DNA of 64,000 nt. Origin: Phlebopus portentosus (Eukaryota > Basidiomycota > Agaricomycetes > Boletales > Boletinellaceae). The translations under genes and the position numbers were made by a program. This document shows, piece by piece, positions 46,815 to 60,037 of this stretch (the first letter of the stretch is position 1; each line of letters opens with the position of its first letter). The stretch lies in contig JAYXKI010000011.1 in NCBI GenBank assembly GCA_037892935.1, positions 558,001-622,000 of the forward strand. Reading direction: 5' to 3'. The notes beneath the pieces are model-generated. The model was given only the letters and a program-made list of their open reading frames with translations. It was not told where the DNA came from and did not search any database.

Positions 46815-48538
46815 ATGATACAGACGGCTCTCATACAGAATGCTCATAGCGATTTAGTGACGGACGCTTCGTATGACTTCTATGGACTGTATCTGGCTAC
46901 CTGTGCTCTTGACCAAAGGTTAGTGCGTGTTCTACTGCGTCCATTATTTGCCGAATGCCCTGTTTTTTCAGAATAAAAGTATGGGCCTTGGAGCAGAGCT
47001 CTGGCCAGTGGAAGCTTGAGGATGAGTGGAAGGTACTCCTCACATCTTTCCGTGCTTTTTACAGTCGCTCATGTGAACTAGGCTCACGATGCAACAGTCA
47101 CAAAAATATCATGGGCACATCCAGTATTTGGCTCTATTCTTTCATCTGGGTCGTTTGATCGTACTGTCAAGATATGGGAACAACAGGAAGATGTGTCTGG
47201 CGCTGGGTCGGGAGCGATAGATGGGAAATCGAAGTGGGTGGAGCGCGCAGTGCTGTTGGAAGCAAAGGGAAGCGTGCGATCCGTCGAATTTGCACCTCAT
47301 CATTTCGGTTTGAAGCTTGTGAGTAGAACATGTCTATGCCATATTATGTCGTGAGTTTTGACGCGAATTAGGCGGCTGTATCCTCAGATAATCATTTACG
47401 GATCTACGAGTGTCTTGAACAACCAGCGCTTTCGTCGTGGCAGCTCATCGATGAAGTTGATGTTCCTTCCTTATCCGTAAGTAACACGCATCCCGGGTCC
47501 ATTGCTGGTACGATTGCACCTGGAACACCAACGCCAGCGGCTGCAGGCGCCATAACATTCGATGGTGCCAGCGTATCGAATATGTTGCAAACTGCGCAGC
47601 AGCAACAGGCCGCTACTCATCCAAATCGACCTGGAGTCGGGGTCCGTGAGGCAGATGGTGGATGGTGTCTGAGCTGGTGCAAGGAGCGATACTGGGGCGA
47701 AGTGCTTGCTGTCGGCTGCGGAGTCTCAGGTGTCGTAAAAGTACGTGAATTATCAATCCCAGCCTTCAACTGCGTATCTGTTGACGTTGTATTCGCTACA
47801 GATTATACAACTCTCTGCACACCGACGTCCACAGGCCCTTCTCTCGTTGGATCCCCCCTCCCCGCCCTCGGCATCTACTAATTCCAGCAGTTTACCTCGG
47901 GGTTCCTCTACACGTGCAGTTGGTTACGCTGCGGCTGTTGCAGGCACAAATGTCAACGCCTCCGAGGCACCATACGCCGTCACAAGTGTGGCATGGGCAC
48001 CAGGCTGTGGTAGATCCTTTCACCTCATCGCAACGGGTTCGCGAGACGGTTGCGTAAGAATATGGAAGGTTCGACCTCCTCCACCATCATCGCTGTCTGC
48101 CTCTACTCTTCCTTCTGTGGTCGCCGGGATGGGTAATGGTTCAGAAATCGAGGACGTGAATATGGATGCTCCTGAAGAGAAGTGGAGCGCGAGCTTAGTC
48201 GCAGAGTTTGATGACCATAAGTAAGTGTCGGATTTGTTCTATCGCCGTTTATTACTCCAGAGTTACTAATTCAACATTTGAAAGGTCAAGCGTAGGACGA
48301 GTTGAATGGAATATTACCGGGTACGTTCAAGACTGCGCAGTACCTTCTGAATTCCCCCGCTGATCAATTTTCAAATAGGACTATACTGTCTTCCTCGGGA
48401 AATGATGGTCGAATACGTCTGTGGAAGCAAAGTGCACTTGGTGTATGGCACTCGGCGGGACATATCAGTGTTGAGCAAACAGAGGAACGATCCGAAGCTG
48501 ACGACGTTGAGATGATTGAAAATGGAACATCGAGTTGA
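46815..48538 (+). CDS. seh1: nucleoporin Seh1 (WD40 protein)
   Basis: WD40 beta-propeller protein of the Nup84/Nup107 nuclear pore Y-complex and the SEA/GATOR2 complex that controls TORC1. Start MIQTALIQNAHSDLVTDASY. Exon 1 ends in ATCALDQ and splices to RIKVWALEQSSGQWKLEDEW. Blades: AHPVFGSILSSGSFDRTVKI, RSVEFAPHHFGLKLAAVSSD, SWCKERYWGEVLAVGCG, VTSVAWAPGCGRSFHLIATG, VGRVEWNITGTILSSSGNDG. The WNITGTxLxSSGxDGxxRLWK end and FAPxHxGLxLA are diagnostic of Seh1 rather than Sec13. Insertions rich in Pro/Ser/Ala between blades make it longer than the human protein. Introns of about 50-60 nt, including one after CGVSGVVK. Its first exon also survives as a truncated copy at 37097. Confidence 0.93.
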
Positions 48539-50036
48539 TGCCTGTACCATACTTTTCTCCAGACACGATTACCTCTCACAACGCTCTTGTATATTTTAAC
48601 GACACTGCCGTTACCACGGATTTGCGCCTAGTCTTGATGCCCATAACCTGATCACTTGCTGTCATTAACACGTAAAAGGGCAATGGTGAGTAATTCCTTG
48701 CGTGCCCGGAGTCAATCAACACCCTTCTGGGTTCACCGAAGACCTTACTTCATGATTCTGCCGCATCGTGCCTGTTTTTGTCTCTTGATTTGAACAATAA
48801 ATAAGTCGAGCCCTTATTGCTTACCCAGAAATTTATAGTACGCCGACGCCAACCGTTCATATTTAACCTTTCAGACGTGAAGGGTAAAAGATGTTGCTTG
48901 TCAATACGACAAACATGTTCTCAGCTTTGAAGTGGCGTCTTGACACTCATAGCTCATCGAGTGAAAACCTGATTTTCAGGCCAGCGCTACTGGTCTACTC
49001 TGATCAGTCACTCCCGACTCTAGCAACAAAAAGGAAAAAGAAAGACGGGATGGGCCGTGTGCATGTGTCCGTCGGTGGGGTATCAGCATGCCATTCCTCT
49101 GACCAAGAAGTTGCGAGCAGTCAGGAAATACCGTAGAAGGGAAGTGTATAATCACCATGACTGAAAAAAGAGGTCCGTGAAAGTTGGCCTTCGGAAAGCG
49201 AGCCAGCAAAGCTAAGGTTGGATTGACGCTGATAGAGAACCAAGTACAATATGCGCGAGCTTCCAATTGTATCTTCTATCGGTACATCCTTTATCAAACT
49301 TATGATTATTTCTTTCGCCAGCCGGTGAACCTTTAGATTCGTCAAGAGGACCACTCCTAATGGCCGTTGAGGCAAATCCGAGTATTATGCGCTGACAATT
49401 TTGGTAATATGCACGAAAGAACTAGTACGCGTACCACGACTTACACTGATAAGTAGGTATCTGCTGTGGAAGAGTGCAAGGCTTCGCTCTTGAGATATAC
49501 TAGTCCTCACCTCATCCTTCAGAAAGTTCGGACTTAGTAAGCGGCGTTTATTATGATAATCAGCACGGACGTGAGTTAATTGCACATATTTGTTGTTGCT
49601 TTCCATTTGGTTTGGGACCAGCTGATCATGATCGACACAGTTCTACGTTTTCCAGTACACAACACTCATTGCGGCCGCGCGACCATCCTCTTTCCTCGAC
49701 AATTCCGTAGCGCAATGGTGCTTTTTTTATCTTCAACGCAATACCGGACCAGGTGAGTCCTTGATTTCCTTCCATTTTGCTCGCATCGCTGAATCGCCTC
49801 CCTTAACGGCATTCAGGTCCTTGTGCATCGCACATCCAGCCCATACCCACAAATCCAAACGGCGAGAGACTCTCGCACAGTGTATCAAAAATGTATTAAT
49901 ATTATATTTCATGATTCCTAACAGCCGCTGCAATTCTTCTGAGCTTTTGTAAACGTTTATCAGCTCTTGACAGTCGAGTACGGCGATTTTGATTTGTTCG
50001 CTGCATATCACGGATCGACTCTTGCATTCGGGAAAT
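48539..50036. other. intergenic region, no gene seen
   Basis: About 1.5 kb. Short open frames on the minus strand (49385-49606 and 49733-50056) have no recognisable similarity. The second could be a downstream exon of the coiled-coil gene, whose stop is at 50037. Otherwise this is 3' UTR of seh1 and spacer. Confidence 0.4.
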
Positions 50037-50723
50037 TCAGCTTGAAAGTGCTGCAATCCTCTTTAGCAACATTAAGCACTTATCCTCCATTGCCTTTAGT
50101 GCATTCCAATACTCGAGGGCCCGCATATTAGCAGACGCAACCGCTTGAAGATGCGAATTGGCCTGCAGTCGACAGGAGGCCATCTCGTGCTCCTTCTCCG
50201 TAAGTTTATTTTTGAACTCGTCCATGTCCTTTCTCAGGCCCTCATTTACAGAAAAACACGCTCTGTTCTTGTCCCTAAGGTCTGAAAGGACTTTTCTCGA
50301 ATGGTTCACAGCCTTTTGAGCATTGTGATACCAGTTCAGATGATGGTTCGATCGTTCGTGGGAGTTCTTAAGCAGTTCGGTGGACTTGGTGAGCTCGACT
50401 TGTGTCTCGGAAAGCTGTTTATCCAACTGATTGACCCTCTTTTTCAGATCATGAATATCGGACTTTGCTACAACGAGGTTCGTTTTATCGGAAAGTGGGG
50501 ATCGGTTGGCATCTTGTGCCTTCTGTAATGCCTGTTGGCACTGTATTGCGGTTTTATTTCGCATATATCCTGAAACAACATTGTAAGTATCATATATATA
50601 TATATATTGAAGCCGTACTAACTTGTGGAAAGAGCTTGCAGAAATATTTTTGTGTTGAGATGAACAATGTTGAACTTTCAGAAGATCACGTCGATCAACT
50701 TCTAATGCATCACGTGAGCGCAT
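50037..50723 (-). CDS. hypothetical coiled-coil protein
   Basis: Single open frame of 228 codons from MRSRDALEVDRRDLLKVQHC. Residues about 90-220 are a strong coiled coil with heptad leucines (DLKKRVNQLDKQLSETQVEL, then SRKVLSDLRDKN and RKDMDEFKNKLTEKEHEMA), ending KAMEDKCLMLLKRIAALSS. No domain is recognised. A GTTAGT...CAG pair around 50582-50634 could be a 53-nt intron with a TATATA run inside, but removing it would shift frame, so the unspliced frame is preferred. A regulatory scaffold or septum/cytoskeletal role would be a guess. Confidence 0.45.
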   Translation of the reverse strand: MRSRDALEVDRRDLLKVQHCSSQHKNISASSFHKLVRLQYIYIYDTYNVVSGYMRNKTAIQCQQALQKAQDANRSPLSDKTNLVVAKSDIHDLKKRVNQLDKQLSETQVELTKSTELLKNSHERSNHHLNWYHNAQKAVNHSRKVLSDLRDKNRACFSVNEGLRKDMDEFKNKLTEKEHEMASCRLQANSHLQAVASANMRALEYWNALKAMEDKCLMLLKRIAALSS

Positions 50724-51599
50724 TTTGCTATTTTCTGGTACTGATCGACTTCTTCTCTCTTCGAATGTTTATCAATTGACACAAATTATAGTGCCAATTT
50801 TTTTTGCATAGTTATCTTTGTCTTATACATTTCTACTTTCGCCCGGGAACAAAATGTCAAATTTTTTGTTCTAAAGACACATTTTTGTTCAGTTTATACC
50901 TTTTTAAAGCTAAATTCTGCTGATTTTTGCATTTAAAAAAATTCTACTTCCGGACAAGTGTTCCAAGTAGTCAAATACATATATTTCATGCTTTGCTATG
51001 GTCTACATGATGTTGTGTAAGCCTACACATTCTCTTCTGAAATCCTTGTCAAGTTTTTTTGAAGCTCCGACTGGATTTACTGTAAGCGGTATCGTGGGAA
51101 CGATCGCGAGTTGCATGACCATTGCCGATCACCAGTGCTATCGGCATAGGAGAATATCGGGCTGAGTAGTATTCCGGGTCCGGTAACCACTGAGTCAACG
51201 ACGATCGAAAAAAAAATCGGCCGACGCGTCTTGCCCAGTTTTCTCCGCAACACTCATGCCGCATCGCAAAAATATTTGATGGCTTGCGAGGGTGAAACGC
51301 TTATTTTTGATAAAATGCAGTGCATATGGGCAGTTCCATTGGACGATAAGGAGCTCTGTACGCTCCGCAACTATCTTCCGATCAATGTGGAACAAGTGTT
51401 GACCATGACTATGACGGCCGAGTCGACTTCAACGGTCGCCCGATAATCCTCGTCGCACCGTCACTATAGCGTTAGCATTCAGATCGGCTCGGCTCGTATT
51501 TCCGTTGACCTCTTTATAAAACCCCAGCTACGTTCTTCCAATCCATCGAAACCGACAACTTCGACCAGTCACCATCAATCCTTCTCACCCATCTTCAAA
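50724..51599. promoter_or_regulatory. gdhA upstream region with TATA box
   Basis: AT-rich from 50780 to 51010. A TATAAAA box lies at 51515-51521, about 80 bp before the gdhA ATG, followed by a C-rich, pyrimidine-rich leader ending TTCAAAATGG. One TGATAA (GATA-factor type) occurs near 51310. Small open frames at 51049-51446 are not supported. Confidence 0.5.
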
Positions 51600-53352
<1,753 letters not shown>

Positions 53353-54372
53353 ATCGTAGTTCCTTCATATTCACCTAAACCTTTATCTATCGATATTCGT
53401 AGAGTCCCGTGTGGCCTAGCTTAGCATCCATCTACTTCCATGTATATATATATTATACCAAATACAGTATGTTTTTTATACAGGCATGGAAGGTGAGAAA
53501 AAATGATAAACAAGCATAAACAACTCCATCTCAGTTTGATATTGTCTCCGTTATATGTCCATCTTACAAACCTCGTGCCCTCTTCAGGACACACTTATGG
53601 ATAGCTACGGATAAAGCTAATGGCGTATTCATAACATGATCTAGGCTTGATGGCGATTCTTCAACCATGAGCTCGACACCGCCGACAGTCCTTACCGCTT
53701 CGCAAACCTTTTGGGCACACATTCATTTTCATTCGTTTTTCTGGAATGGCTGTCTGTTGAAGAGCTACTTCAATCATGTTATCTGAACAGAACAGGGCAG
53801 TGCCCGGTGAATTACAGCGGTGCTGTTAGGTTCGCCCCCTGCTTGATATCCTCTTGGTAAACACGCACAACAGGACGAGCTGGAAATGGCTCCGCTTCTG
53901 GAATCTGTTGGTGTGATATTTGCCGCATTGGGATAGCGAACCCTGATAGGCGCCCACTATCGCTCGAATCCGGGACCTTGTGCCGCGATACGCGACCATA
54001 TTTAAATTGGAGGCCATAGCGTGTGCTCACGCTATGGCCCATGTACCATTCACATTCACCATTCTGAGCTTGGGCCTGACTGCTGGTGATACTGGGGTGG
54101 TTTTTCAGATCAAGTGCAACATGTGTGGACATACACTAGCGGGAGCAAATATGGGATATAAGGTGTCCTGAGCGAAGAGGTTTGCCTTGGCTATTTGTCT
54201 GTTCCCATTCTCTCGATTCCCTTTGTCTCTCATATCTTTCCGCTTCCTCTTCGACCGTAGTGTAACAATACCGGTTGTTGCACGTCTCTTGCAAGTTGAA
54301 CCTCGGTATGATCTATCTGGACATCCTTCATCGATACTGACAAAGACTTCTGTTCCAGACGTGCCTGCAACA
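53353..54372. other. intergenic region with a perfect hairpin
   Basis: About 1 kb without a supported gene. Minus-strand open frames at 53812-54132 look spurious. A perfect 12-bp inverted repeat with a 4-nt loop (GGCCATAGCGTG, TGCT, CACGCTATGGCC) sits at 54012-54039. It may act as an RNA hairpin or be a simple palindrome. Confidence 0.45.
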
Positions 54373-55969
54373 ATGATGAGCTCGATGCCACCAGGGACAC
54401 CTACGTCTTACTTTATATACGAATATGCTCAGCCCTTCCAGCCTCTCGGTCAGCCTGCTCCGCCTCCGCCGTACAATGCCAGCGGTCCTTGGAGTATGTC
54501 TATGCCAATGAGCCCGAGTAGCCCGAGTCCTCCCCAACCTGCTCCGCCAGTCAAGTTCATTGTTGGATCGCCGCAGACGGATGGTCTCCATAGGACTCGA
54601 TCCTTGAACAACTTCAGCCCTTCATACTCTAGCAACACATCTTCGTACCGCGGTAGACACGGGAGATCGCATTCGCGCCGCCCGGCACACGCAAGTCGGA
54701 AACACTCCAGACATGAACTTCGGCAAAGTTATTCTGCTCCGGGGCCAATCCCGTTCCCCGAACCCCAGATCTATCCGCCCCATCTTTGTGGTCCTCCTCC
54801 GCCTTATCCTGGTGTCACCAATGCTCCGCCGCCACCTGGAAAGGCAAATTACGCCGCCAGACCTTCCAATCCTCCGGGGCCTGTAGCGCTAGCTACCGAT
54901 ACCGTAGCTGAATCCCGTTACGGAATTTCTGGTGATGAGATTTCAATCCAGCCTGAACACTGCACATTCCTCGTCGATGCAGTTAAAGAGATGGACCTCT
55001 GTAGCAGAATTTTCTCTGCATGGGTCGAACAAGCCGAACGGTAAGAACCGTCTCGGCACCCAAGCAAAGTGAAATACCTAACTTGATCATCATGTAGCTC
55101 TGGCTTGGGGAAGAACGACAAAGAGGAGGCGAACATTGTGTCAATGATCGTTAACCTTGGCAGACGATGCATTAAAAATGGTCACTGCCTCACGAAACAT
55201 CTTGTCCTCCTATAAAGCCCTTGCAAGGCTCATGGATCGTCGCTTGTCCAAGATCGCACGTTCCCAGCGAGGCGGCGACCTCTTCTCCCCAAATATGACC
55301 CCTTCCCAAGCACAAGCACACGATGACTTCCAGACACTCGCGACCGATGTGCACATCCATTCAGCTGAAATCTCTGCTTGCGTCGATAAGATGCAGGATA
55401 GATTGCACGAGCTTCACGACACGGTCTTACGCAAGCACGAGAAATACTCGGTCCGCAAGAAGATATGGGGATGCTTGGTCCGCTTGTTCAGGTTCCTTGC
55501 TCAGGCGTTGTTCCTCGGAGGTGCAATCACCGCCCTCGTCCATCCTGTCGGCGTCATTGAGAGCGCTGCCATGCACGTTACTTCGGGTTTTTCTACAATC
55601 CTGGCGTCGATCTGCGAGAAGGTCAGAGAATGTACGTTGCATTCATTGTGGATATGGACACCAGAGACCTGAATCTAACCTTTTGTTGATAGCATATGAT
55701 GACGAGGAGAAAGGACTCAGTGAGGTACTGAAGATGCTCCAGGGCAAGATCCCAAAGTCGATGCGCGTGGCGCAAACGGCTTTAGAGAAGTTCCAAGCGG
55801 CACATATCGTGTTCCGCCAGCACCATCGCGTTTCCTCTGGTCGCTCTTCAGGGTATATTTCGCCGGGAGAGGCCGCGAAAGCACGGAGCAAGTGGCATAA
55901 AGCAGCTGATTTGCTCGAACTAAAGGATAAGGACACGTTGCATTTGAATATCGATAGCATGGCATGGTA
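54373..55969 (+). CDS. hypothetical proline-rich protein with C-terminal hydrophobic segment
   Basis: Unrecognised. The N-terminal half is disordered and Pro/Ser/Tyr-rich (QPAPPPPYNASGPWS, PSSPSPPQPAPP, then an Arg/His/Ser tract RGRHGRSHSRRPAHASRKHS). A helical middle follows (PEHCTFLVDAVKEMDLCSRI) and then DALKMVTASRNILSSYKALA, with many predicted helices to LHDTVLRKHEKYSVRKKIWG. A hydrophobic segment (LFRFLAQALFLGGAITALVH) may cross or insert in a membrane. The last exon, after an intron at about 55627-55692, ends DTLHLNIDSMAW. The join between 55040 and 55165 is not resolved: the exons on each side are clear but simple splicing does not keep frame. Start chosen at MMSSMPPGTPTS. An in-frame open region reaches back to 54187. 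Confidence 0.55.
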
Positions 55970-56341
55970 GCGATGTCAATTCACACATTTCATCATTCTG
56001 TCTACTAAATTGTTTCTTTCGCTTTCTTCCGCTCTGGTACTCGCATTTGTGCTGTCTTACGCCTACTAGGGTTGCTTTCCACGATGCTTTCGTATTCGAA
56101 TTTTTCTGATACCCTCATGTATGTGTCCTTCCGCTAGAAGCGGTTGGAGCTGTTTTCTCCTTCGTCTTTCTGCCGAATTAAGATCACTCGCGTATACTGT
56201 CTGTACGATACAAATCTTGATGATGAAATGAGTATTTATACATCTCCATTGATCCTTCGCTATGACGTATTTTGACGCTCCGAGTCGAGAGTTCAGTATC
56301 TATTAAGCTTCTTATACATCTGAGATAGAGTCGTGTAATAA
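55970..56341. other. convergent 3' ends
   Basis: About 370 bp between the converging unknown gene (+) and the dehydrogenase (-). AT-rich 3' UTR-like sequence; nothing else seen. Confidence 0.5.
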
Positions 56342-57888
56342 TCAAGTCCAGGCAGTGAGATCAAGCTCAGCAGGCATAGGTTCACCTCTCACGCCAGCAA
56401 TGACATTCCTAGCTGTAAGCGTTGCCATCGCACGACGCGTTTCGAATGTCGCGCTACCGATGTGCGGTAGGATCACGCAGCGCGGCTCCTTAACGAGCGG
56501 GTGATCGCTGCTCACCTTCGGCTCGCCCTCTACGACGTCGAGTCCAGCTCCCCAGAGCCAACCTTCCCGAAGAGCTTGCGCGAGCGCGTCACTATCGACA
56601 AGTGACCCACGACTCGCATTCACGAGCACCGCTGTGGGTTTCATACGCGCGAGGAGCTCATGTGAGATGATATGATATGTAGACGGTCCTCCAGGTGCAA
56701 GCACGAACAACACGTCTGAATTTTCCGCAAGTGATTCAATCGAAACTCGCGTTATTGCATTCTGCGGAAGGTTGTGCTTCGTAGCTAGCTCGATATCGGC
56801 AGCGGAGCTTGATTGTAACGAGGATGCAGAAGCGTTCGGATTTCCCGTGTAGATGAATTTCCGCGCTCCAAAGGCGACTAGACGAGCGAGTGTTGCTTGT
56901 GCAATACGCCCAAATCCTAAAAATCCTACTGTCCTTTCTGTAGATTCGCCGGATGGATTGGATGATGTTCCCGGGGTTCCAGGAACTGGAAACGCTAGAG
57001 ATGGGAGGAGGCCTGAGCTGAGCTGTGGTCCGCAGAAGGAGAACGGTGCCCACGTAGATTCAGGCCACTGGACAGCACATATTAGAGGACATGCGTCCGG
57101 GATGCACCTAGAATACATACCTGGCCATTTTCGACTATCGAAGTGGTTGCTTTGACGTTCCGGGTCGCCATCAACGCCAAGAGTACAGCTACGTCAGCCA
57201 CTGAGAAGAGGAAGTCAAGATTGTGAGACTACAAAGTAGCACGAAGGCTCGCGATAAATAAGATACCTGCGTCTGTCAAAACATCAGGAGTGTACCCCAA
57301 TCGGACTCCCCGTTTCATTAGTGTAGGGAGACTGACGTGCTCTGAAGAGGTAAATGTCCGCTAAAAATGAGGATTGATACCAAGAATGTAAACTATCGTA
57401 CCATATCCAACGGACATGGTCGAGATAACTTTGAGAGATGGGCCGGCTATTTGACGTTAGCAAACGAACATACACTTCAGGTATTGGAGTATATAGGACT
57501 CACCTTTATCCAATAATTCATCATCAACCTAGAATGACGAACGCACGAGTGGATCGTTGGTAAGATGAGATATTTCAGTCCAACAAGGCTCACCTTTTCA
57601 GAAAGCATGAGAGCCACGCCTTCTGCACCAGTTACGTTATCCAGTAACCAGGTTCTATCGCAAGGCCTATTTTCCGGCCAGACTACGAGCTATGATCCGT
57701 CAAAATGCCATCCATACAGCGGGCGCACGAGTGCTCACCTCAATATCTTCGCATACGCGTAGAATTCCCATCGCATCTGTTCCGAGGTCTCGACAAACAA
57801 CGACCTTGCGCATCTCGGTCCTTCGCAGTAACTTCCCTTGATCAAGATGATTCTTAATTGCAGCCAAGCGGGCAGAAGGTGAAGACAT
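56342..57888 (-). CDS. D-2-hydroxyacid dehydrogenase (glyoxylate/hydroxypyruvate reductase type)
   Basis: NAD(P)H-dependent reductase of the GRHPR group. Start MSSPSARLAAIKNHLDQGKL, then KVVVCRDLGTDAMGIL, VALMLSEK, a segment with VISTMSVGYD and MKRGVRLGYTPDVLTD. The nucleotide-binding motif is TVGFLGFGRIAQATLARL (GxGxxxQ form). Catalytic residues: Arg in NASRGSLVDSDALAQAL, Glu in GLDVVEGEP and His in LPHIGSATFETRRAM. The order is that of human GRHPR. The 60-residue N-terminal lid is split over several small exons. A Ser/Pro/Gly insert precedes the Rossmann motif (VPGTPGTSSNPSGESTE). It is divergent from csn5, sharing a promoter of about 280 bp. Confidence 0.9.
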
Positions 57889-58165
57889 GAATGACGCTGA
57901 GAGAAATCCAGGTCCAACTTACGTGTAGGAAGCAAGATGCGTTGTCGATGACTATTTATTGTGTCCGTTGAAGACAGGTGTGATAGAGAAAGCGGGCCGG
58001 CCGAAAGTTATACGTGGATCCTGCCAATCATGCCAATCATGCCAATTTTGGTAAGGAAGGAGGACGCGACGATGCACGTGCTCCCTATCGCTCACGTGCA
58101 CGCGACGCGCCAGCATCAGATGAAATCTGCTTTACGCCTTGATCTGCTTTTGGCGGCGTAACGAC
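57889..58165. promoter_or_regulatory. divergent promoter with three tandem CCAAT boxes and two E-boxes
   Basis: A 9-bp unit (TGCCAATCA) is repeated head-to-tail, placing CCAAT at 58024-58028, 58033-58037 and 58042-58046. Two CACGTG boxes follow at 58075-58080 and 58093-58098. CCAAT is bound by the HAP/NF-Y complex and CACGTG by bHLH factors. The region serves the dehydrogenase (-) and csn5 (+). The 9-bp spacing is shorter than one helical turn, so the three boxes probably cannot all be filled at once. Confidence 0.7.
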
Positions 58166-59782
58166 ATGGCACAAGCAGCCGCTTCCTCATCATCTACAGC
58201 GTTCAAGACATTCTCTTTGGAGAACGATATTCTTCAAGTGCCGCCACAGGATGAAATCTTCCGCTTCGACCCCGATGCGTATCGGGAATCCGTCAAAGGG
58301 CAGCCTTGGAAGGCTGAGTACGTCGCTATTCACAGTGTATATGCTTCATCCCATTAATGAAACCCTTTCTGCTCCCATAAATAGTCCAAACCACTTCAAG
58401 ACATGCAAGATATCCGCAGTGGCGCTCATCAAAATGGCATGTTTCTTTCTCCTTTCATATTCTTTCATACGCTAACGCTTTCATTGCTAGGTGATACATG
58501 CACGATCAGGGGTACCATACGAGATCATGGGATTAATGCAGGGGAAAGCTGTGGAGACACTTTAATCGTTATGGATTCATTTGCATTACCCGTGCAAGGG
58601 ACCGAGACCCGAGTCAACGCCGCTGAAGCTGCGAATGAGTACAGTGTAGAATACGTAGGCGGAAGCGAGAAGGCAAGTGTTTGTGTTGCAGCACTTCTGG
58701 AACTTAGCTCACTCGCTAGGTTAGGTCGGTCGTAAAGAGAATGTCATTGGCTGGTATCACTCGCATCCGGGTTATGCTTGCTGGCTGTCCGGTATAGACG
58801 TGAACACGCAAATCACAAATCAAAAGTACCAAGACCCGTTTGTAGCTGTAGTCGTATGTCTCATCTTTTCTTCTTGATGGACCCAATATTAAGTGTGACT
58901 GCTTAAGATCGACCCAAATCGCACGATTTCGGCAGGCAAAGTCGACATCGGTGCATTCCGTACCTATCCAGAGGGCTACACACCACCAGGAACTCGATCA
59001 GGAGGTCAATACCAGTCCATTCCTTTAGAAAAAATCGAGGATTTCGGTGTTCACGCCGAACAATACTATTCTCTCAAAGTCGAAATCTTCACCTCCAGTC
59101 GGGACTCGGAGTTGCTTGGAGCATTATGGAACAAGTACTGGGTCAACACGCTTAGCACAAGCCCTCTCATATCTGTACGTCCTTGCATGCTGTTCAGAAA
59201 CAACTGGAAACTGATGCCGACCTGTGAAGAACCGAGCATACGCAGCGAGCCAGCTCAATGATCTCGCTGAGAAGCTCAAAAGGGCTCAGACTTCTGTTGC
59301 CAATACCCGACCATCAGTCCCCAAGTTGCAAGGGAAGGAGGATAAAGAGAAGGTATACACGTCTCGAGACTTGACCTTGAGTATCTGATTCATTCATTTG
59401 TATGTATCAGGGGAAACAACAAGAAGGGAAAAAGAAAGAAGACAGCGAGTTTCTGAAGAGCACGCGAGACAGCGCAAAACTGGCCGCGGAGGCTCAACAC
59501 GGATTGATTTCTCAAGTGCTCAAAGACATCATTTTTTCCAGACGTCCTGGCCAGGGTAGGAACGATGATCTGGATCCTATGCAGGATGCCGTTGAGAATG
59601 ATGAAGGAAAAGGTGCGGAACCACTTGCGAATGCCGTTGCGAGTGCGGCTGCCGTATCAGGAGTGGCTGCGTCTTCGACGACCGCGGACAACACGACGGT
59701 GGAGGCTGAGATTGCAGCTACGACTACCACTGCGACAGGAAGCGGTCCAACTGATGAGGATATTGCAATGCCATCATCATGA
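58166..59782 (+). CDS. csn5: COP9 signalosome subunit 5 (JAMM metalloprotease), apparent frameshift
   Basis: Catalytic subunit that removes Nedd8 from cullins. Start [20 protein letters not shown], then [18 protein letters not shown]. After an intron with a GC donor (58437-58490): [20 protein letters not shown], including the JAMM Glu. Then [20 protein letters not shown], and after an intron the zinc motif [16 protein letters not shown]. Later [29 protein letters not shown] and a longer-than-usual Ala/Thr-rich C-terminus ending DEDIAMPSS. Between 58551 and 58565 the frame of the VIHARSG exon and that of DTLIVMDSF do not agree: one base is missing (or two extra) and the upstream frame runs into TAA. 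A GT donor two bases later would keep one frame open but replaces the conserved segment with unrelated residues. Every other landmark is intact, so a sequencing error is possible. Confidence 0.9.
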
Positions 59783-60037
59783 TATAGAAGTACAGTACTT
59801 GTTGTCGTTGTATTGCTGTGCATGTAATACTAGATTTCATCTGCTCGTTTGACAAATCACCTTCTCCTTGACTCGATCATCTTAGTGAGGCAAAAGAATA
59901 CGATGGCATGATCATACGTATATATGACAATAAAGTGAGCACGAAGATACATGGCATGCATGCGAGATATTTTCTCCTGCTATCAATGCACCAAAGCAAA
60001 CTCAGTCCTGCGAATTCTGTGTAATGGCTGGAGGCTT
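59783..60037. other. convergent 3' ends of csn5 and the eL20 gene
   Basis: About 250 bp of 3' UTR sequence with AATAAA-like ACAATAAAG near 59928; nothing else seen. Confidence 0.45.

Larger units (their letters stand above)
40215..46874. repeat. segmental duplication, right copy
   Basis: Partner of 30789-37155. It contains the FunK1 B-prime fragment, its upstream region (palindrome CTGTGGCCACAG at 40906-40917), an AT-rich spacer with a private insertion at about 41657-42200, FunK1 D, its upstream region and the start of the intact seh1 gene. It lacks the MITE and the 132-bp segment of the left copy. Confidence 0.9.

Noticed and set aside
53941..54000. tRNA-like B-box (ATTCGAGCG) on the minus strand
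   Set aside because: No A-box, no acceptor stem pairing and no T-loop consensus could be assembled. No tRNA was found anywhere in the window.
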